Shown: positions 22,664 to 32,356 of the stretch, in pieces
Layout: the number at the start of each line of letters is the position of its first letter
How positions within the stretch are numbered: the stretch's first letter is position 1
Source of the DNA: Vibrio fortis
GTDB lineage: Bacteria > Pseudomonadota > Gammaproteobacteria > Enterobacterales > Vibrionaceae
Assembly: GCF_024347475.1 (NCBI RefSeq)
Contig: NZ_AP025487.1
Location: forward strand, 2,976,001-3,040,000
Length of the DNA stretch: 64,000 nt
Reading direction: 5' to 3'
Notes under the pieces: generated by a model
The model's input: only the letters and a program-made list of their open reading frames with translations
The model's database searches: none
What the model was told of the DNA's origin: nothing
Position numbers and translations under genes: made by a program

Positions 22664-24865
22664 ATGCGTCCAACGATAGCCCGAGTGGCTCTGCCAGTCC
22701 CTTTAGATAGACAATTTGACTATAAGATTCCGAGTCACTTGTTTCCTATCATTGGCGGACGCGTATCCGTTCCTTTTGGTCGCCAAACTCTGACAGGTAT
22801 CGTCACCGCACTGGTCAATGAGTCCGAGTTTGAATTCGATAAGCTTAAACCCATTAAAGCCCTGCTCGATAATCAGCCTGTCTGGCCAGACTCAGTCTAC
22901 TCCTTGTTGGTGTGGTGCAGTCAGTTCTATCAATATCCCTTAGGCGAAACCTTTGCGAACGCACTGCCAAGTGCGCTGCGTAAAGGCAAACCCGCCGACT
23001 TCGCGACACTTGTCGAGTGGCAGATAACGCCACTAGGCAAAGACCAACTGATGCAAGGATTTGGACGCGCAGTCAAACAAGCTAAAGTGATGCACCTACT
23101 CGAAAATGGCCCAGTACCGCATCAAGAGTTTATTGACCAAGAGGTTTCAAGCTCGGTACTCAAAACCCTTGAAGAGAAAGGTTGGATAGAATCTCGAGAG
23201 AAAAAGCCGACACGTTATGCATGGCCAAGCGATCTTGAAAACGACCAAGACAAGCCAAAGCTCAACGAAGAACAAGCGATCGCGATTGCGACGGTGAATA
23301 GCCAAACCGACTTTGGCTGTTTCCTGTTAGAAGGTGTTACGGGTTCAGGTAAAACAGAAGTTTACCTAAATATGATTAAGCCGGTACTAGAGCAAGGTAG
23401 ACAAGCCTTAGTTCTGGTTCCTGAAATCGGCCTGACCCCGCAAACCATTAACCGCTTTAAGAAACGCTTTAATGTACCGATTGAAGTTGTGCACTCGGGG
23501 TTAAATGACTCTGAGCGCCTAAATGCATGGCTATCTGCACGAGATAAGATCGCAGGCATTGTGATAGGTACGCGTTCGGCCCTGTTTACGCCATTTGCTG
23601 ACCTCGGCATCATTATTGTCGATGAAGAGCATGATGCATCATATAAGCAGCAGGACAGCCTTCGTTACCATGCTCGTGATGTCGCGATTATGCGTGCTCA
23701 TAAAGCCCAAATTCCGATTGTGCTTGGCTCAGCAACCCCCGCATTTGAAACCCTGCACAATGCGCAAATTGGTAAGTACGGCCACCTGACATTGAGTTCA
23801 CGTGCCGGAGCCGCAGTACCAACCACGAACAAGGTTCTGGATGTTAAGGGAGAGTATCTTGAGAGTGGCTTATCGGCGTCTTTGATTGCTGAGATGCAAA
23901 GACACCTCAAATCTGGCAACCAAGTCATGCTGTTCTTAAACCGTCGTGGTTTCTCTCCAGCATTAATGTGTCATGATTGTGGTTGGACGGCAGAGTGCAA
24001 ACGCTGTGACGCCTACTACACCTATCATCAATACAGCAATGAGATGCGTTGCCACCACTGTGGCTCCCAGCAGCATATTATTCATCAATGCCAAGGGTGT
24101 GGCTCCGCTAACCTAGTTACCGTAGGTGTCGGCACTGAGCAGCTAGAAACGCAACTTGAACAGCTATTCCCTGAATACAAAACCATACGCATTGACCGCG
24201 ATAGCACACGTCGCAAGGGAAGCCTAGAAAACGCATTAGAGTCAATACGTCGTGGGGAATACCAAATTCTTATCGGCACCCAGATGCTCGCCAAGGGGCA
24301 TCACTTTCCAGATGTCACTCTGGTTGCGCTACTCGACGTCGATGGCTCACTCTACAGCAGCGATTTTCGAGCCTCTGAGCGCCTAGCTCAACTGTTTATT
24401 CAAGTTGCAGGGCGCGCCGGACGTGCAAGCAAGCCGGGTGAAGTGATTTTGCAAACCCATCATCCAGAACATGGGCTGCTGCAAGCATTGCTGCACAAAG
24501 ACTACAACCATTTTGCTCAGACAGCGTTGGCTGAGCGAAAACAAGCGATGCTGCCGCCGTATACATTTATGACGTTATTCCGCGCAGAAGCGAATGACCC
24601 ACATCTTGTTGAAGAGTTCTTAAGACAAGTACGTCACACCTTAGAGTCGCACCCACTGTTTGATCAGTTCTGCATGGTGCTTGGACCGACTCCAGCACCA
24701 TTGGCGAAACGTGCAGGAAAATCGCGCTGGCAGTTGATTTTGCAAACCCAAACTCGCTCACTTATGCAGAAGTTACTCATGAGCGCAAAACCTGCGATAA
24801 ATATGTTGCCGCTCGCAAAAAAGGTACGCTGGTCGCTTGATATTGAGCCGCAAGATCTCAGCTAA
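22664..24865 (+). CDS. priA: Replication restart helicase PriA
   Basis: The 733-residue superfamily 2 helicase reloads the replisome at abandoned forks. In order: an N-terminal 3'-end-binding domain, Walker A (GVTGSGKTEVY), the DEEH box, and a zinc-binding insertion with eight cysteines (CHDC, CKRC, CHHC, CQGC around residues 440-490), then the helicase C domain (QVAGRAGRASKPG). No strong ribosome-binding site precedes ATG 22664. Divergent from rpmE. Confidence 0.97.
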   Translation: MRPTIARVALPVPLDRQFDYKIPSHLFPIIGGRVSVPFGRQTLTGIVTALVNESEFEFDKLKPIKALLDNQPVWPDSVYSLLVWCSQFYQYPLGETFANALPSALRKGKPADFATLVEWQITPLGKDQLMQGFGRAVKQAKVMHLLENGPVPHQEFIDQEVSSSVLKTLEEKGWIESREKKPTRYAWPSDLENDQDKPKLNEEQAIAIATVNSQTDFGCFLLEGVTGSGKTEVYLNMIKPVLEQGRQALVLVPEIGLTPQTINRFKKRFNVPIEVVHSGLNDSERLNAWLSARDKIAGIVIGTRSALFTPFADLGIIIVDEEHDASYKQQDSLRYHARDVAIMRAHKAQIPIVLGSATPAFETLHNAQIGKYGHLTLSSRAGAAVPTTNKVLDVKGEYLESGLSASLIAEMQRHLKSGNQVMLFLNRRGFSPALMCHDCGWTAECKRCDAYYTYHQYSNEMRCHHCGSQQHIIHQCQGCGSANLVTVGVGTEQLETQLEQLFPEYKTIRIDRDSTRRKGSLENALESIRRGEYQILIGTQMLAKGHHFPDVTLVALLDVDGSLYSSDFRASERLAQLFIQVAGRAGRASKPGEVILQTHHPEHGLLQALLHKDYNHFAQTALAERKQAMLPPYTFMTLFRAEANDPHLVEEFLRQVRHTLESHPLFDQFCMVLGPTPAPLAKRAGKSRWQLILQTQTRSLMQKLLMSAKPAINMLPLAKKVRWSLDIEPQDLS

Positions 24866-25006
24866 ACCTTACTGGCTTAAAACTACTGATAGGTTTATTC
24901 ACGGAAATTTCATATTTATCGTGAACAACTTCACACTAGTCATGTGATTTTTGTTAATCTAGCCGTAACTTTGTATCGGCTAAACACATAAAATATTGCA
25001 ATAAAA

Positions 25007-25025
25007 AAAGTGTTAGCAACACTTT
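25007..25025. other. Perfect short hairpin in the cytR upstream region
   Basis: AAAGTGTT-AGC-AACACTTT lies 75 bases before cytR in the 234-base gap after priA. No T-run follows, so it is a poor terminator and could be an operator. Confidence 0.35.
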
Positions 25026-25099
25026 CATAATATCAATCAATTATATAATTATTCACGCCTTAGTCAGAGGCAACAAAGGAATTAGAGAGGGTTTAATTT

Positions 25100-26104
25100 A
25101 TGGCGACAATGAAGGATGTTGCCCAGTTGGCAGGCGTATCAACAGCGACGGTATCACGAGCGCTAATGAACCCTGAAAAAGTATCGGTGAGCACTCGAAA
25201 ACGAGTTGAAACAGCGGTACTCGAAGCTGGATACTCACCCAACACTTTAGCTAGAAATTTACGTCGCAACGAATCTAAAACCATCATCACCATCGTTCCT
25301 GATATCTGTGATCCCTACTTCGCTGAGATCATTCGCGGTATTGAAGACGCTGCGGTTGAAAACGACTACTTGGTTCTTCTAGGTGATAGCGGACAACAGA
25401 AAAAACGTGAGAGCTCGTTTGTAAACTTGGTTTTCACCAAACAAGCAGACGGCATGCTACTACTCGGCACAGACCACCCATTCGATGTCAGCAAAGCAGA
25501 GCAGAAAAACCTGCCACCAATGGTAATGGCATGTGAGTTCGCCCCAGAGCTTGAGTTGCCCACTGTACACATCGATAACCTGACTTCTGCATTTGAAGCG
25601 GTGAACTACCTAGCTCAACTGGGTCACAAACGTATCGCGCAAATCTCCGGCCCGACATCAGCAACTCTCTGCCAATTCCGTCAACAGGGCTATCAACAAG
25701 CTCTACGACGCGCAGGGGTTACTATGAACCCAGCCTACAGCACCGTTGGTGACTTTACCTTTGAGGCAGGTGCACAAGCGGTTCGTCAACTGCTCGCACT
25801 ACCAGAGCAACCAACTGCTATCTTCTGTCACAATGACGCAATGGCTATTGGTGCGATTCAAGAGGCGAAGAAATTAGGATTACGCGTCCCACATGACCTA
25901 TCGATTGTCGGCTTCGATGACATTCAATTCGCACAATATTGCGATCCACCGTTGACCACCATTTCTCAGCCTCGCTACGAGATTGGACGCCAAGCAATGT
26001 TAATGATGCTTGATATGCTCAAAGGTAACGATGTTCAAGCGGGCTCTCGTCTGCTTGAGGCGAAATTGGTCGTTCGTGGAAGTACGGCGCCACCCCGCCT
26101 TTAA
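25100..26104 (+). CDS. cytR: LacI-family repressor CytR
   Basis: The 334-residue protein has a LacI-type helix-turn-helix (MKDVAQLAGVSTATVSRAL, about 4-22), a hinge and a periplasmic-binding-protein-like effector domain. In enterics and Vibrio CytR represses nucleoside uptake and catabolism together with CRP and responds to cytidine; in V. cholerae it also affects competence and biofilm. Upstream of ftsN, the conserved order priA-cytR-ftsN. Confidence 0.94.
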   Translation: MATMKDVAQLAGVSTATVSRALMNPEKVSVSTRKRVETAVLEAGYSPNTLARNLRRNESKTIITIVPDICDPYFAEIIRGIEDAAVENDYLVLLGDSGQQKKRESSFVNLVFTKQADGMLLLGTDHPFDVSKAEQKNLPPMVMACEFAPELELPTVHIDNLTSAFEAVNYLAQLGHKRIAQISGPTSATLCQFRQQGYQQALRRAGVTMNPAYSTVGDFTFEAGAQAVRQLLALPEQPTAIFCHNDAMAIGAIQEAKKLGLRVPHDLSIVGFDDIQFAQYCDPPLTTISQPRYEIGRQAMLMMLDMLKGNDVQAGSRLLEAKLVVRGSTAPPRL

Positions 26105-26129
26105 TCCATGAAAATAGACACATAAATCT

Positions 26130-26161
26130 GCGGCACATTTTGATGTGCCGCTTCCATTTCT
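26130..26161 (+). terminator. Terminator downstream of cytR
   Basis: A perfect 9-base stem GCGGCACAT / ATGTGCCGC with loop TTTG is followed by T-rich but interrupted sequence (TTCCATTTC). Probably leaky. Confidence 0.6.
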
Positions 26162-26225
26162 ACACTATTATCCTCGCGCATTCTGGATTACCATGGGTGC
26201 AGAATCACCAACATTTGAAAGACTT

Positions 26226-26759
26226 GTGGCTAATAGAGATTATGTAAAGCGCGGTCGTGGAAATAAACGCACGGCTAAAAAACCTGCCCCTCGCCGAAAA
26301 CCATGGCGCAGTGGTCTTTTGGCGATCTTACTGGCCGGTGGCTTTGGCTACGGCTTGTACCTGCTAAGCAATGATCCTGAGCCGCCTCCACCGACTGTGG
26401 TGACTAAGCCCAAACCAAAACCTAAGCCAGCGAAAGTGATTCCACCGCCACCAGAAGAAAAGTGGGATTACGTAGAAACCTTGCCAAGTCGCGAAGTTGA
26501 AGTGAAAGCCAAAGAGCAACAGGTATCTAAAGTGCCATACATCATGCAGTGTGGTGCGTATAAGACATCCGCTCAAGCTGAAGCGCGTAAGTTGGATATC
26601 GCCTTCCAAGGCATCTCTAGTGAGATCCGTAAAAAAGACGGCAGCAGCTGGTATCGAGTGGTGCTTGGCCCATACAAACTTAAGCGTGACGCTGAGCGTG
26701 ATCGCCATAAGCTACAAAGAGCCAAAATCGAGCCGTGTGCAATTTGGAAAGACCAATAA
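26226..26759 (+). CDS. ftsN: Cell division protein FtsN
   Basis: The 177-residue bitopic inner-membrane protein triggers septal peptidoglycan synthesis. A basic cytoplasmic tail (RDYVKRGRGNKRTAKK) is followed by a membrane helix (about 32-49), a proline/lysine-rich linker and a C-terminal SPOR domain (about 100-175) that binds denuded septal glycan. The two cysteines (QCGAY, EPCAIW) match the SPOR disulfide of E. coli FtsN. The linker is much shorter than in E. coli (319 residues), normal for Vibrio. GTG 26226 is chosen because GAAAG lies 5 bases upstream and the product starts MANRDYVKRG; ATG 26145-region starts would add an unlikely head. Confidence 0.9.
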   Translation: MANRDYVKRGRGNKRTAKKPAPRRKPWRSGLLAILLAGGFGYGLYLLSNDPEPPPPTVVTKPKPKPKPAKVIPPPPEEKWDYVETLPSREVEVKAKEQQVSKVPYIMQCGAYKTSAQAEARKLDIAFQGISSEIRKKDGSSWYRVVLGPYKLKRDAERDRHKLQRAKIEPCAIWKDQ

Positions 26760-26770
26760 ATATCATAATG

Positions 26771-26795
26771 AAAACCTCCGCTTTCGGAGGTTTTC
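26771..26795 (+). terminator. Terminator downstream of ftsN
   Basis: The stem AAAACCTCCG / CGGAGGTTTT has loop CTTT. Confidence 0.85.
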
Positions 26796-26888
26796 TGCTT
26801 TCTGAGCCAACACCATTTTCTATTGGTCGGCAAACACAATTTTCTGCTGTTCTATCAAGCATAAATTGCCCTACTTCCACTATGGCAA

Positions 26889-26917
26889 CTTGAATTCTCA
26901 GTAGGCCATCCTCATAT
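26889..26917 (+). promoter_or_regulatory. Heat-shock (sigma-32) promoter of hslVU
   Basis: CTTGAA (26889-26894), 15 bases, then CCTCATAT (26910-26917) closely match the sigma-32 consensus CTTGAA / CCCCATNT. hslVU is a classic heat-shock operon. Confidence 0.82.
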
Positions 26918-26959
26918 TGTTTTTATACCCAAAGATAAAAAGATAAAGAGGCCCTACTC

Positions 26960-27508
26960 GTGACTACCATTGTATCTGTACGTCGTAATAATAAAGTCGT
27001 CATCGCGGGTGATGGACAAGTATCTCTAGGCAATACAGTAATGAAGGGCAATGCCCGTAAAGTACGTCGCCTATACAACAACAAAGTACTGGCAGGTTTC
27101 GCTGGCGGTACTGCAGATGCTTTCACGCTATTCGAAAAATTTGAAAGCAAGCTGCAAATGCACCAAGGCCACCTTACCAAAGCTGCCGTTGAGCTGGCGA
27201 AGGATTGGCGTAGTGATCGCGCTCTGCGCAAACTAGAAGCACTGCTGGCAGTAGCCGATGAAACGGCATCACTGATCATCACTGGTAATGGTGACGTAGT
27301 GCAGCCTGAGCATGACCTAATCGCGATTGGTTCTGGCGGCAACTTTGCACAAGCAGCAGCAACAGCCCTACTAGAAAATACTGATTTAGATGCACGTGAA
27401 ATCGCAGAGAAGGCGCTAACTATTGCAGGCGACATCTGTGTGTTCACCAACCATCACCACACTGTTGAAGAACTAGAAAGCACCGTTGAGCTACCGAAAC
27501 CGGAATAA
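26960..27508 (+). CDS. hslV: ATP-dependent protease subunit HslV
   Basis: The 182-residue proteasome-like peptidase forms the double-ring core of HslVU. After removal of Met, Thr2 becomes the N-terminal nucleophile ([20 protein letters not shown]). The start is GTG 26960, fixed because the catalytic threonine must be residue 2. The partner ATPase hslU follows after 51 bases; a sigma-32 promoter lies upstream. Confidence 0.98.
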   Translation: MTTIVSVRRNNKVVIAGDGQVSLGNTVMKGNARKVRRLYNNKVLAGFAGGTADAFTLFEKFESKLQMHQGHLTKAAVELAKDWRSDRALRKLEALLAVADETASLIITGNGDVVQPEHDLIAIGSGGNFAQAAATALLENTDLDAREIAEKALTIAGDICVFTNHHHTVEELESTVELPKPE

Positions 27509-27559
27509 GACTCAAACCAATATTGCACCCAACAGTGATTCAAGAATTAAGGAATAGAC

Positions 27560-28894
27560 ATGTCTGAAATGACCCCTCGTGAAATTGTTCATGAACTGAA
27601 CCGCCACATCATTGGCCAAGACAACGCGAAGCGCTCTGTCGCTATCGCTCTACGTAACCGCTGGCGCCGTATGCAGCTAGAAGAGAGCCTACGTGTTGAG
27701 GTTTCACCTAAGAACATTCTGATGATCGGTCCAACCGGTGTGGGTAAAACTGAAATTGCTCGCCGCCTTGCTAAGCTCGCAAACGCGCCTTTCATCAAAG
27801 TAGAAGCAACAAAATTCACGGAAGTGGGCTACGTTGGTAAAGAAGTCGAAACCATTATCCGTGACCTAACGGATGTTGCGATCAAGATGACTCACCAGCA
27901 AGCGATGGAGAAAGTGAAATTCCGCGCTGAAGAGCAAGCAGAAGAGCGTATCCTTGATGCTCTACTTCCGCCAGCTCGCGACGCTTGGGGTCAAAACGAG
28001 CAAGCTGATGAAGGCTCATCAAACACGCGTCAGATTTTCCGCAAAAAGCTGCGCGAAGGTAAGCTAGACGACAAAGAGATCGAAATCGATGTTGCAGCAC
28101 CACAAATGGGCGTTGAAATCATGGCGCCTCCAGGCATGGAAGAGATGACTAACCAGCTACAAGGCATGTTCCAAAACCTTGCAGGTGACACCAAGAAAAA
28201 GCGTAAGCTGAAAATAAAAGACGCATTCAAGGCACTGACCGAAGAAGAAGCGGCAAAATTGGTTAACCAAGAAGAGCTGAAAGAGAGCGCAATCTACAAC
28301 GTTGAGAACAACGGCATCGTATTTATCGATGAGATTGACAAGATCTGTAAGCGTGGTGATAGCTCTGGTCCAGATGTGTCTCGCGAAGGTGTTCAGCGTG
28401 ACCTACTGCCTCTGATTGAGGGCAGCACAGTATCAACCAAGCACGGTATGGTAAAAACAGACCACATCCTGTTTGTAACTTCAGGTGCATTCCAAGTGGC
28501 TAAGCCATCGGATCTGATTCCTGAACTGCAAGGTCGTCTACCAATCCGTGTTGAGCTTGAAGCGCTATCAAGCCACGATTTCAAACGTATCCTAACTGAG
28601 CCAAAAGCGTCTCTAACGGAGCAGTACATCGCTCTCATGAAGACCGAAGAAGTGGACGTAGAGTTCACTGAAGACGGCATCACTCAGATCGCAGAAGCGG
28701 CATGGCAAGTAAACGAAACTACCGAGAACATCGGTGCACGTCGTCTACACACAGTGATGGAACGCCTAATGGATGAGATTTCATTCGAAGCGACTGACAA
28801 AGCTGGCAGCAAACTAGTGATTGATGCGGGTTATGTGAAGTCTAAACTGGGTGAGTTCGTTGAAGACGAAGACCTAAGCCGCTTCATTCTGTAG
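27560..28894 (+). CDS. hslU: Unfoldase ATPase HslU
   Basis: The 444-residue AAA+ ATPase recognises, unfolds and feeds substrates to HslV. Walker A is GPTGVGKTE near residue 57, Walker B FIDEIDKI near 255; between them is the inserted I-domain (about 110-240). The C-terminal tail EDLSRFIL docks into HslV and activates it. A TAAGGA ribosome-binding site precedes ATG 27560. Confidence 0.98.
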   Translation: MSEMTPREIVHELNRHIIGQDNAKRSVAIALRNRWRRMQLEESLRVEVSPKNILMIGPTGVGKTEIARRLAKLANAPFIKVEATKFTEVGYVGKEVETIIRDLTDVAIKMTHQQAMEKVKFRAEEQAEERILDALLPPARDAWGQNEQADEGSSNTRQIFRKKLREGKLDDKEIEIDVAAPQMGVEIMAPPGMEEMTNQLQGMFQNLAGDTKKKRKLKIKDAFKALTEEEAAKLVNQEELKESAIYNVENNGIVFIDEIDKICKRGDSSGPDVSREGVQRDLLPLIEGSTVSTKHGMVKTDHILFVTSGAFQVAKPSDLIPELQGRLPIRVELEALSSHDFKRILTEPKASLTEQYIALMKTEEVDVEFTEDGITQIAEAAWQVNETTENIGARRLHTVMERLMDEISFEATDKAGSKLVIDAGYVKSKLGEFVEDEDLSRFIL

Positions 28895-28955
28895 CACAAA
28901 AATATCCAACTTGTTGCTCTAACGCAAAGAAACAGCAAGCTGATTACCGATTTCA

Positions 28956-28981
28956 AGACCCACTCTCGAGTGGGCTTTTTA
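28956..28981 (+). terminator. Terminator downstream of hslU
   Basis: The stem CCCACT-CTCG-AGTGGG is followed by CTTTTT. Confidence 0.85.
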
Positions 28982-29053
28982 TTACTTAAAAAATGAGCGT
29001 ATACTCGAAATACGGTATGACACAGTGTCCTTACAACGACAAATAGACCTACG

Positions 29054-29971
29054 ATGAAACAATCTCTACTGATTTGGCTTGATGCCGCACGACCAAAAAC
29101 TCTGCCTCTCGCACTCGTCTCTATTCTTACAGGAAGTAGTTTAGCGTTCGCTAGCGATCAGTTTTCTCTATCCATTGCTTTGTTGGCTTTTCTCACCGCA
29201 ACCTTGCTGCAGATCCTTTCCAACCTCGCTAACGACTATGGAGACGCGGTAAAAGGGACCGACAATGAAAATCGTCTAGGCCCAATGCGAGCGATGCAGT
29301 CGGGTGCTGTCTCTGCCGCAACCATGAAGCAAGCCATCATCCTAAACATTGTGTTTACTATGATTGCTGGGCTTATCTTAATTTTTCACGCATTGACCTC
29401 GATTGAGAGCATTCTCTCTTTCATCGGTTTGGGTGTGCTGGCGATTGCCGCAGCGATTGCCTACACCGTAGGTAAAAAACCTTACGGCTATATTGGCCTA
29501 GGTGACCTATCGGTATTTATCTTCTTCGGGCTACTGGGTGTCTCTGGAACCTACTTTCTACACACTGGACACATCGAGCCTAGCTTATTCTTGCCTGCAT
29601 TGGGCTGTGGCTTAATGGCGGTGGCGGTACTGAACATCAACAACATGCGTGATATTGAGAACGACAGTGAATGCGGTAAACGCACCATGGCGGTTCGACT
29701 CGGTCAACGCAAAGCCAAGCAATATCATTTTGTGTTGCTAAGTGTGGCGGTACTCGCTTTTGCCAGTTACCTACTGATTCAAGATAAACCCGCTTGGATC
29801 AGCCTGCCGTTCTCGCTAAGTATCATTAGCGTTTATAAACATGGGAAAGCGGTTTGGGATACAGACAAACCTGCGCAAATCGCGCCTATGATGCCAGTCA
29901 TCGTAAAATGCTCACTAGTAACTAACTTATTGTTTGCTGGTGTTGTTGTAGCTCAAACTCTATTGACATAA
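29054..29971 (+). CDS. menA: 1,4-dihydroxy-2-naphthoate polyprenyltransferase
   Basis: The 305-residue UbiA-family membrane prenyltransferase attaches the isoprenoid tail in menaquinone synthesis. Two aspartate motifs are visible: NDYGDAVKGTD (near 57) and NNMRDIENDSECGKRT (near 198). Seven to nine hydrophobic segments follow the family pattern. The neighbours hslVU and rraA match the E. coli hslVU-menA-rraA order. Confidence 0.95.
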   Translation: MKQSLLIWLDAARPKTLPLALVSILTGSSLAFASDQFSLSIALLAFLTATLLQILSNLANDYGDAVKGTDNENRLGPMRAMQSGAVSAATMKQAIILNIVFTMIAGLILIFHALTSIESILSFIGLGVLAIAAAIAYTVGKKPYGYIGLGDLSVFIFFGLLGVSGTYFLHTGHIEPSLFLPALGCGLMAVAVLNINNMRDIENDSECGKRTMAVRLGQRKAKQYHFVLLSVAVLAFASYLLIQDKPAWISLPFSLSIISVYKHGKAVWDTDKPAQIAPMMPVIVKCSLVTNLLFAGVVVAQTLLT

Positions 29972-30044
29972 TTCAGACTAATCATTGCAAAGGGATCGAG
30001 CACCGATATACTCAAAGTAAGCTCATTGTTCAAAAGGTACGCGA

Positions 30045-30563
30045 ATGGAATACAACACTTCAGCACTGTGCGACATCTATCTAGACCAAGTCGATGTCGT
30101 AGAGCCGATGTTCAGCAACTTTGGTGGAAGAGCCTCGTTTGCTGGGCAAATCACGACACTCAAATGTTTCGAGGACAACGCGCTGATTCGCTCCGTGCTG
30201 GAACAAGATGGCTTAGGCCGTGTGTTGCTGATTGATGGTGGTGGTTCACTGCGTAAAGCACTGATCGATGCTGAGCTTGCCCTATTGGCGGAAGACAATG
30301 AGTGGGAAGGTATTGTGGTGTATGGCTGCGTTCGTGAAGTGGACGAACTGGAAGATATGAACCTAGGTATTCAAGCGTTGGCTTCAATCCCAGTAGGAGC
30401 CGTGCAAGATGGCGTTGGTGAAGTCGATGTCCCAGTCAACTTCGGTAGTGTTAGCTTTCTTCCTGAAGATTACCTCTATGCCGACAATACTGGCATTATC
30501 TTGTCGCCAGAGCCACTCGATGTAGAGTTCGAGCTTGATGCCGAAGACGATGAGAACGAATAG
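30045..30563 (+). CDS. rraA: Ribonuclease E activity regulator RraA
   Basis: The 172-residue protein binds RNase E and dampens mRNA decay. Family landmarks: [12 protein letters not shown] at the N-terminus, [18 protein letters not shown] and GCVREVDEL. The acidic tail ([10 protein letters not shown]) is usual in Vibrio. AAAGG precedes ATG 30045. Confidence 0.95.
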   Translation: MEYNTSALCDIYLDQVDVVEPMFSNFGGRASFAGQITTLKCFEDNALIRSVLEQDGLGRVLLIDGGGSLRKALIDAELALLAEDNEWEGIVVYGCVREVDELEDMNLGIQALASIPVGAVQDGVGEVDVPVNFGSVSFLPEDYLYADNTGIILSPEPLDVEFELDAEDDENE

Positions 30564-30570
30564 TTGATAC

Positions 30571-30607
30571 AAAAATGCCCGCTAACTGAATTAGCGGGCA
30601 TTTTTTC
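30571..30607. terminator. Bidirectional terminator between rraA and zapB
   Basis: The stem AAAATGCCCGCTAA / TTAGCGGGCATTTT has loop CTGA(A) and A/T runs on both sides. Confidence 0.92.
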
Positions 30608-30634
30608 ATCAGCGATTATCGCAGCAAAAGTGGA

Positions 30635-30877
30635 TTACTCAACTTCGTCCATTTTGCCTAGTAGGCTGCGAATGCGATCTTGCCATGCTGCGTGCTCTTG
30701 CTGCATTTGTTGAGTTTTTTGCTCTAGCTCTTCACGGCTTGCTTTTAGCTCACCAGCTTCTGTCGCTAGCTGCTGCTTCTCTTCTTTTAGCTCTTCTACT
30801 TCCATTTGCAGAAGTGCAATAGTATCAACTGCTGTTTGAATTTTTGCTTCTAGTTGCTCTAGTACTTCAAAAGACAT
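30635..30877 (-). CDS. zapB: Cell division factor ZapB
   Basis: The 80-residue protein is almost wholly coiled coil (heptad hydrophobics through about residue 70), rich in Glu, Lys and Gln. ZapB associates with ZapA and layers inside the Z-ring, linking it to the chromosome terminus through MatP. AAAGGTAGG precedes ATG 30877. Divergent from glpX. Confidence 0.9.
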   Translation of the reverse strand: MSFEVLEQLEAKIQTAVDTIALLQMEVEELKEEKQQLATEAGELKASREELEQKTQQMQQEHAAWQDRIRSLLGKMDEVE

Positions 30878-31124
30878 TCTGGCCTACCTTTAAGTTATCC
30901 ATTTGATGTTGAAGGTTCACTCCACTTATTGCCCCATTCTACTCAGCAGAGCACGGATAAACACTCTATATCTTCGATATTTTGCGCCATTCGATGAAAA
31001 AAACATCGCTTTTTACCGAATATTGACGTTAATTGTGTCAGCACTATTACCTAACTGATTATTTCAGTGAATATTTTAAAATTTCTACTCTGCTTTGATC
31101 GTAAACAAAGCCACAAAAGCAAAA

Positions 31125-31156
31125 AAGCAAACGTTTCCTTTTAACTATGGTAAAAT
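31125..31156 (+). promoter_or_regulatory. glpX promoter with overlapping PurR/Cra-like box
   Basis: An extended -10 (TGG-TAAAAT, 31148-31156) has a palindromic box AAGCAAACGTTTCCTT (31125-31140) over its -35 position. The box matches the PurR consensus at 13 of 16 positions, and its GAAACGTTT core on the other strand also resembles Cra. Which protein binds is not decidable from sequence. The rest of the 324-base zapB-glpX gap shows nothing clear. Confidence 0.5.
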
Positions 31157-31201
31157 CCGCCGCGAAATTTCTATTCCCCCTTTGAAAATTTTGGAGTCCG
31201 C

Positions 31202-32209
31202 ATGAAACGCGATTTAGCAATGGCATTTTCTCGTGTCACTGAAGGTGCAGCACTAGCAGGTTATAAATGGCTTGGCCGTGGTGATAAAAACGCTGCCGAT
31301 GGTGCCGCAGTAGAAGTCATGCGTAGCCTACTTAACAAAACCGAAATCAGCGGTGAGATTGTTATTGGTGAAGGCGAAATCGATGATGCTCCGATGCTAT
31401 ACATCGGGGAGAATGTCGGTGTTGGTGGTGACGCAGTGGATATCGCTGTTGACCCAATCGAAGGGACTCGTATGACCGCTATGGGTCAGTCAAACGCACT
31501 GGCTGTGCTGGCTGCGGGTGAAAAAGGTAGCTTCTTAAAAGCTCCTGATATGTACATGGAAAAGTTAGTGGTTGGCCCAGGTGCTAAGGGTGCTATCGAC
31601 CTAGAAAAACCACTGAAAGAAAACCTAGAGAACATCGCGAAAGCACTAGGCAAATCTTTGGATACGCTAGTGGTAACCACTCTAGCTAAGCCTCGTCACG
31701 ACCAAGTGATCGCAGAGATGCAAGCAATGGGCGTTCGCGTATTTGCTGTGCCAGATGGTGACGTAGCAGCCTCTATTCTGACTTGTATGCCAGACAGTGA
31801 AGTGGACGTGATGTACTGCATTGGTGGCGCACCAGAGGGTGTGGTGTCAGCAGCGGTCATTCGCGCATTAGACGGTGACATGCATGGTCGTCTACTGCCA
31901 CGTCATGAAGTTAAAGGCGATACAGAAGCGAACCGTAAACACGGTGAACTTGAGCTAGCGCGTTGTGCTGAAATGGGCGTAACGGCGGGTATCGTGTTAA
32001 AGATGGAAGATATGGCGCGCAGCGACAACGTAGTGTTCTCGGCAACAGGTATCACCAAAGGTGACCTATTAGAAGGCATCACTCGTCAAGGTAACATCGC
32101 AACCACAGAAACTCTGCTTATTCGCGGTCGCTGTCGTACGATTCGTCGTATCAAGTCGATTCACTACCTTGAGCGTAAAGACCCAGAAGTGATTGGTCAC
32201 ATTCTTTAG
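31202..32209 (+). CDS. glpX: Class II fructose-1,6-bisphosphatase
   Basis: The 335-residue metal-dependent phosphatase of gluconeogenesis has VIGEGEIDDAPMLYIGE and AVDPIEGT, the metal- and phosphate-binding motifs of the inositol-phosphatase-like fold. GGAG precedes ATG 31202. It stands alone here, away from glpFK. With pfkA, tpiA and acs, the window carries several carbon-flow genes. Confidence 0.96.
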   Translation: MKRDLAMAFSRVTEGAALAGYKWLGRGDKNAADGAAVEVMRSLLNKTEISGEIVIGEGEIDDAPMLYIGENVGVGGDAVDIAVDPIEGTRMTAMGQSNALAVLAAGEKGSFLKAPDMYMEKLVVGPGAKGAIDLEKPLKENLENIAKALGKSLDTLVVTTLAKPRHDQVIAEMQAMGVRVFAVPDGDVAASILTCMPDSEVDVMYCIGGAPEGVVSAAVIRALDGDMHGRLLPRHEVKGDTEANRKHGELELARCAEMGVTAGIVLKMEDMARSDNVVFSATGITKGDLLEGITRQGNIATTETLLIRGRCRTIRRIKSIHYLERKDPEVIGHIL

Positions 32210-32233
32210 TAACGACCTCCACTCGATTCTCTT

Positions 32234-32268
32234 TAAGGCTAGCACTTGGGTGCTGGCCTTTTCTTTTT
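32234..32268 (+). terminator. Terminator downstream of glpX
   Basis: The stem AAGGCTAGCAC / GTGCTGGCCTT (one T-G pair) with loop TTGG is followed by TTCTTTTT. Confidence 0.85.
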
Positions 32269-32315
32269 ATAGCAATGCCGTTGAGTGACTATAGTAAATG
32301 GTTTGCTTTATAAAT

Positions 32316-32350
32316 ACCTTGCCTCATAATAGTAAGGTTCATGAGGTAGG
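32316..32350 (+). promoter_or_regulatory. Interlocked inverted repeats over the leader and RBS of the SufR-like regulator
   Basis: CCTCAT (32322-32327) pairs with ATGAGG (32341-32346), and ACCTT (32316-32320) with AAGGT (32334-32338), in overlapping fashion. The right arm includes the ribosome-binding region just before ATG 32357. This is consistent with an autoregulatory operator or a leader hairpin. Confidence 0.45.
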
Positions 32351-32356
32351 GATAGT

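Noticed and set aside
26364..26708. 114-codon frame antisense to ftsN
   Set aside because: Created by the proline/lysine repeat codons of FtsN; low-complexity and without family resemblance.
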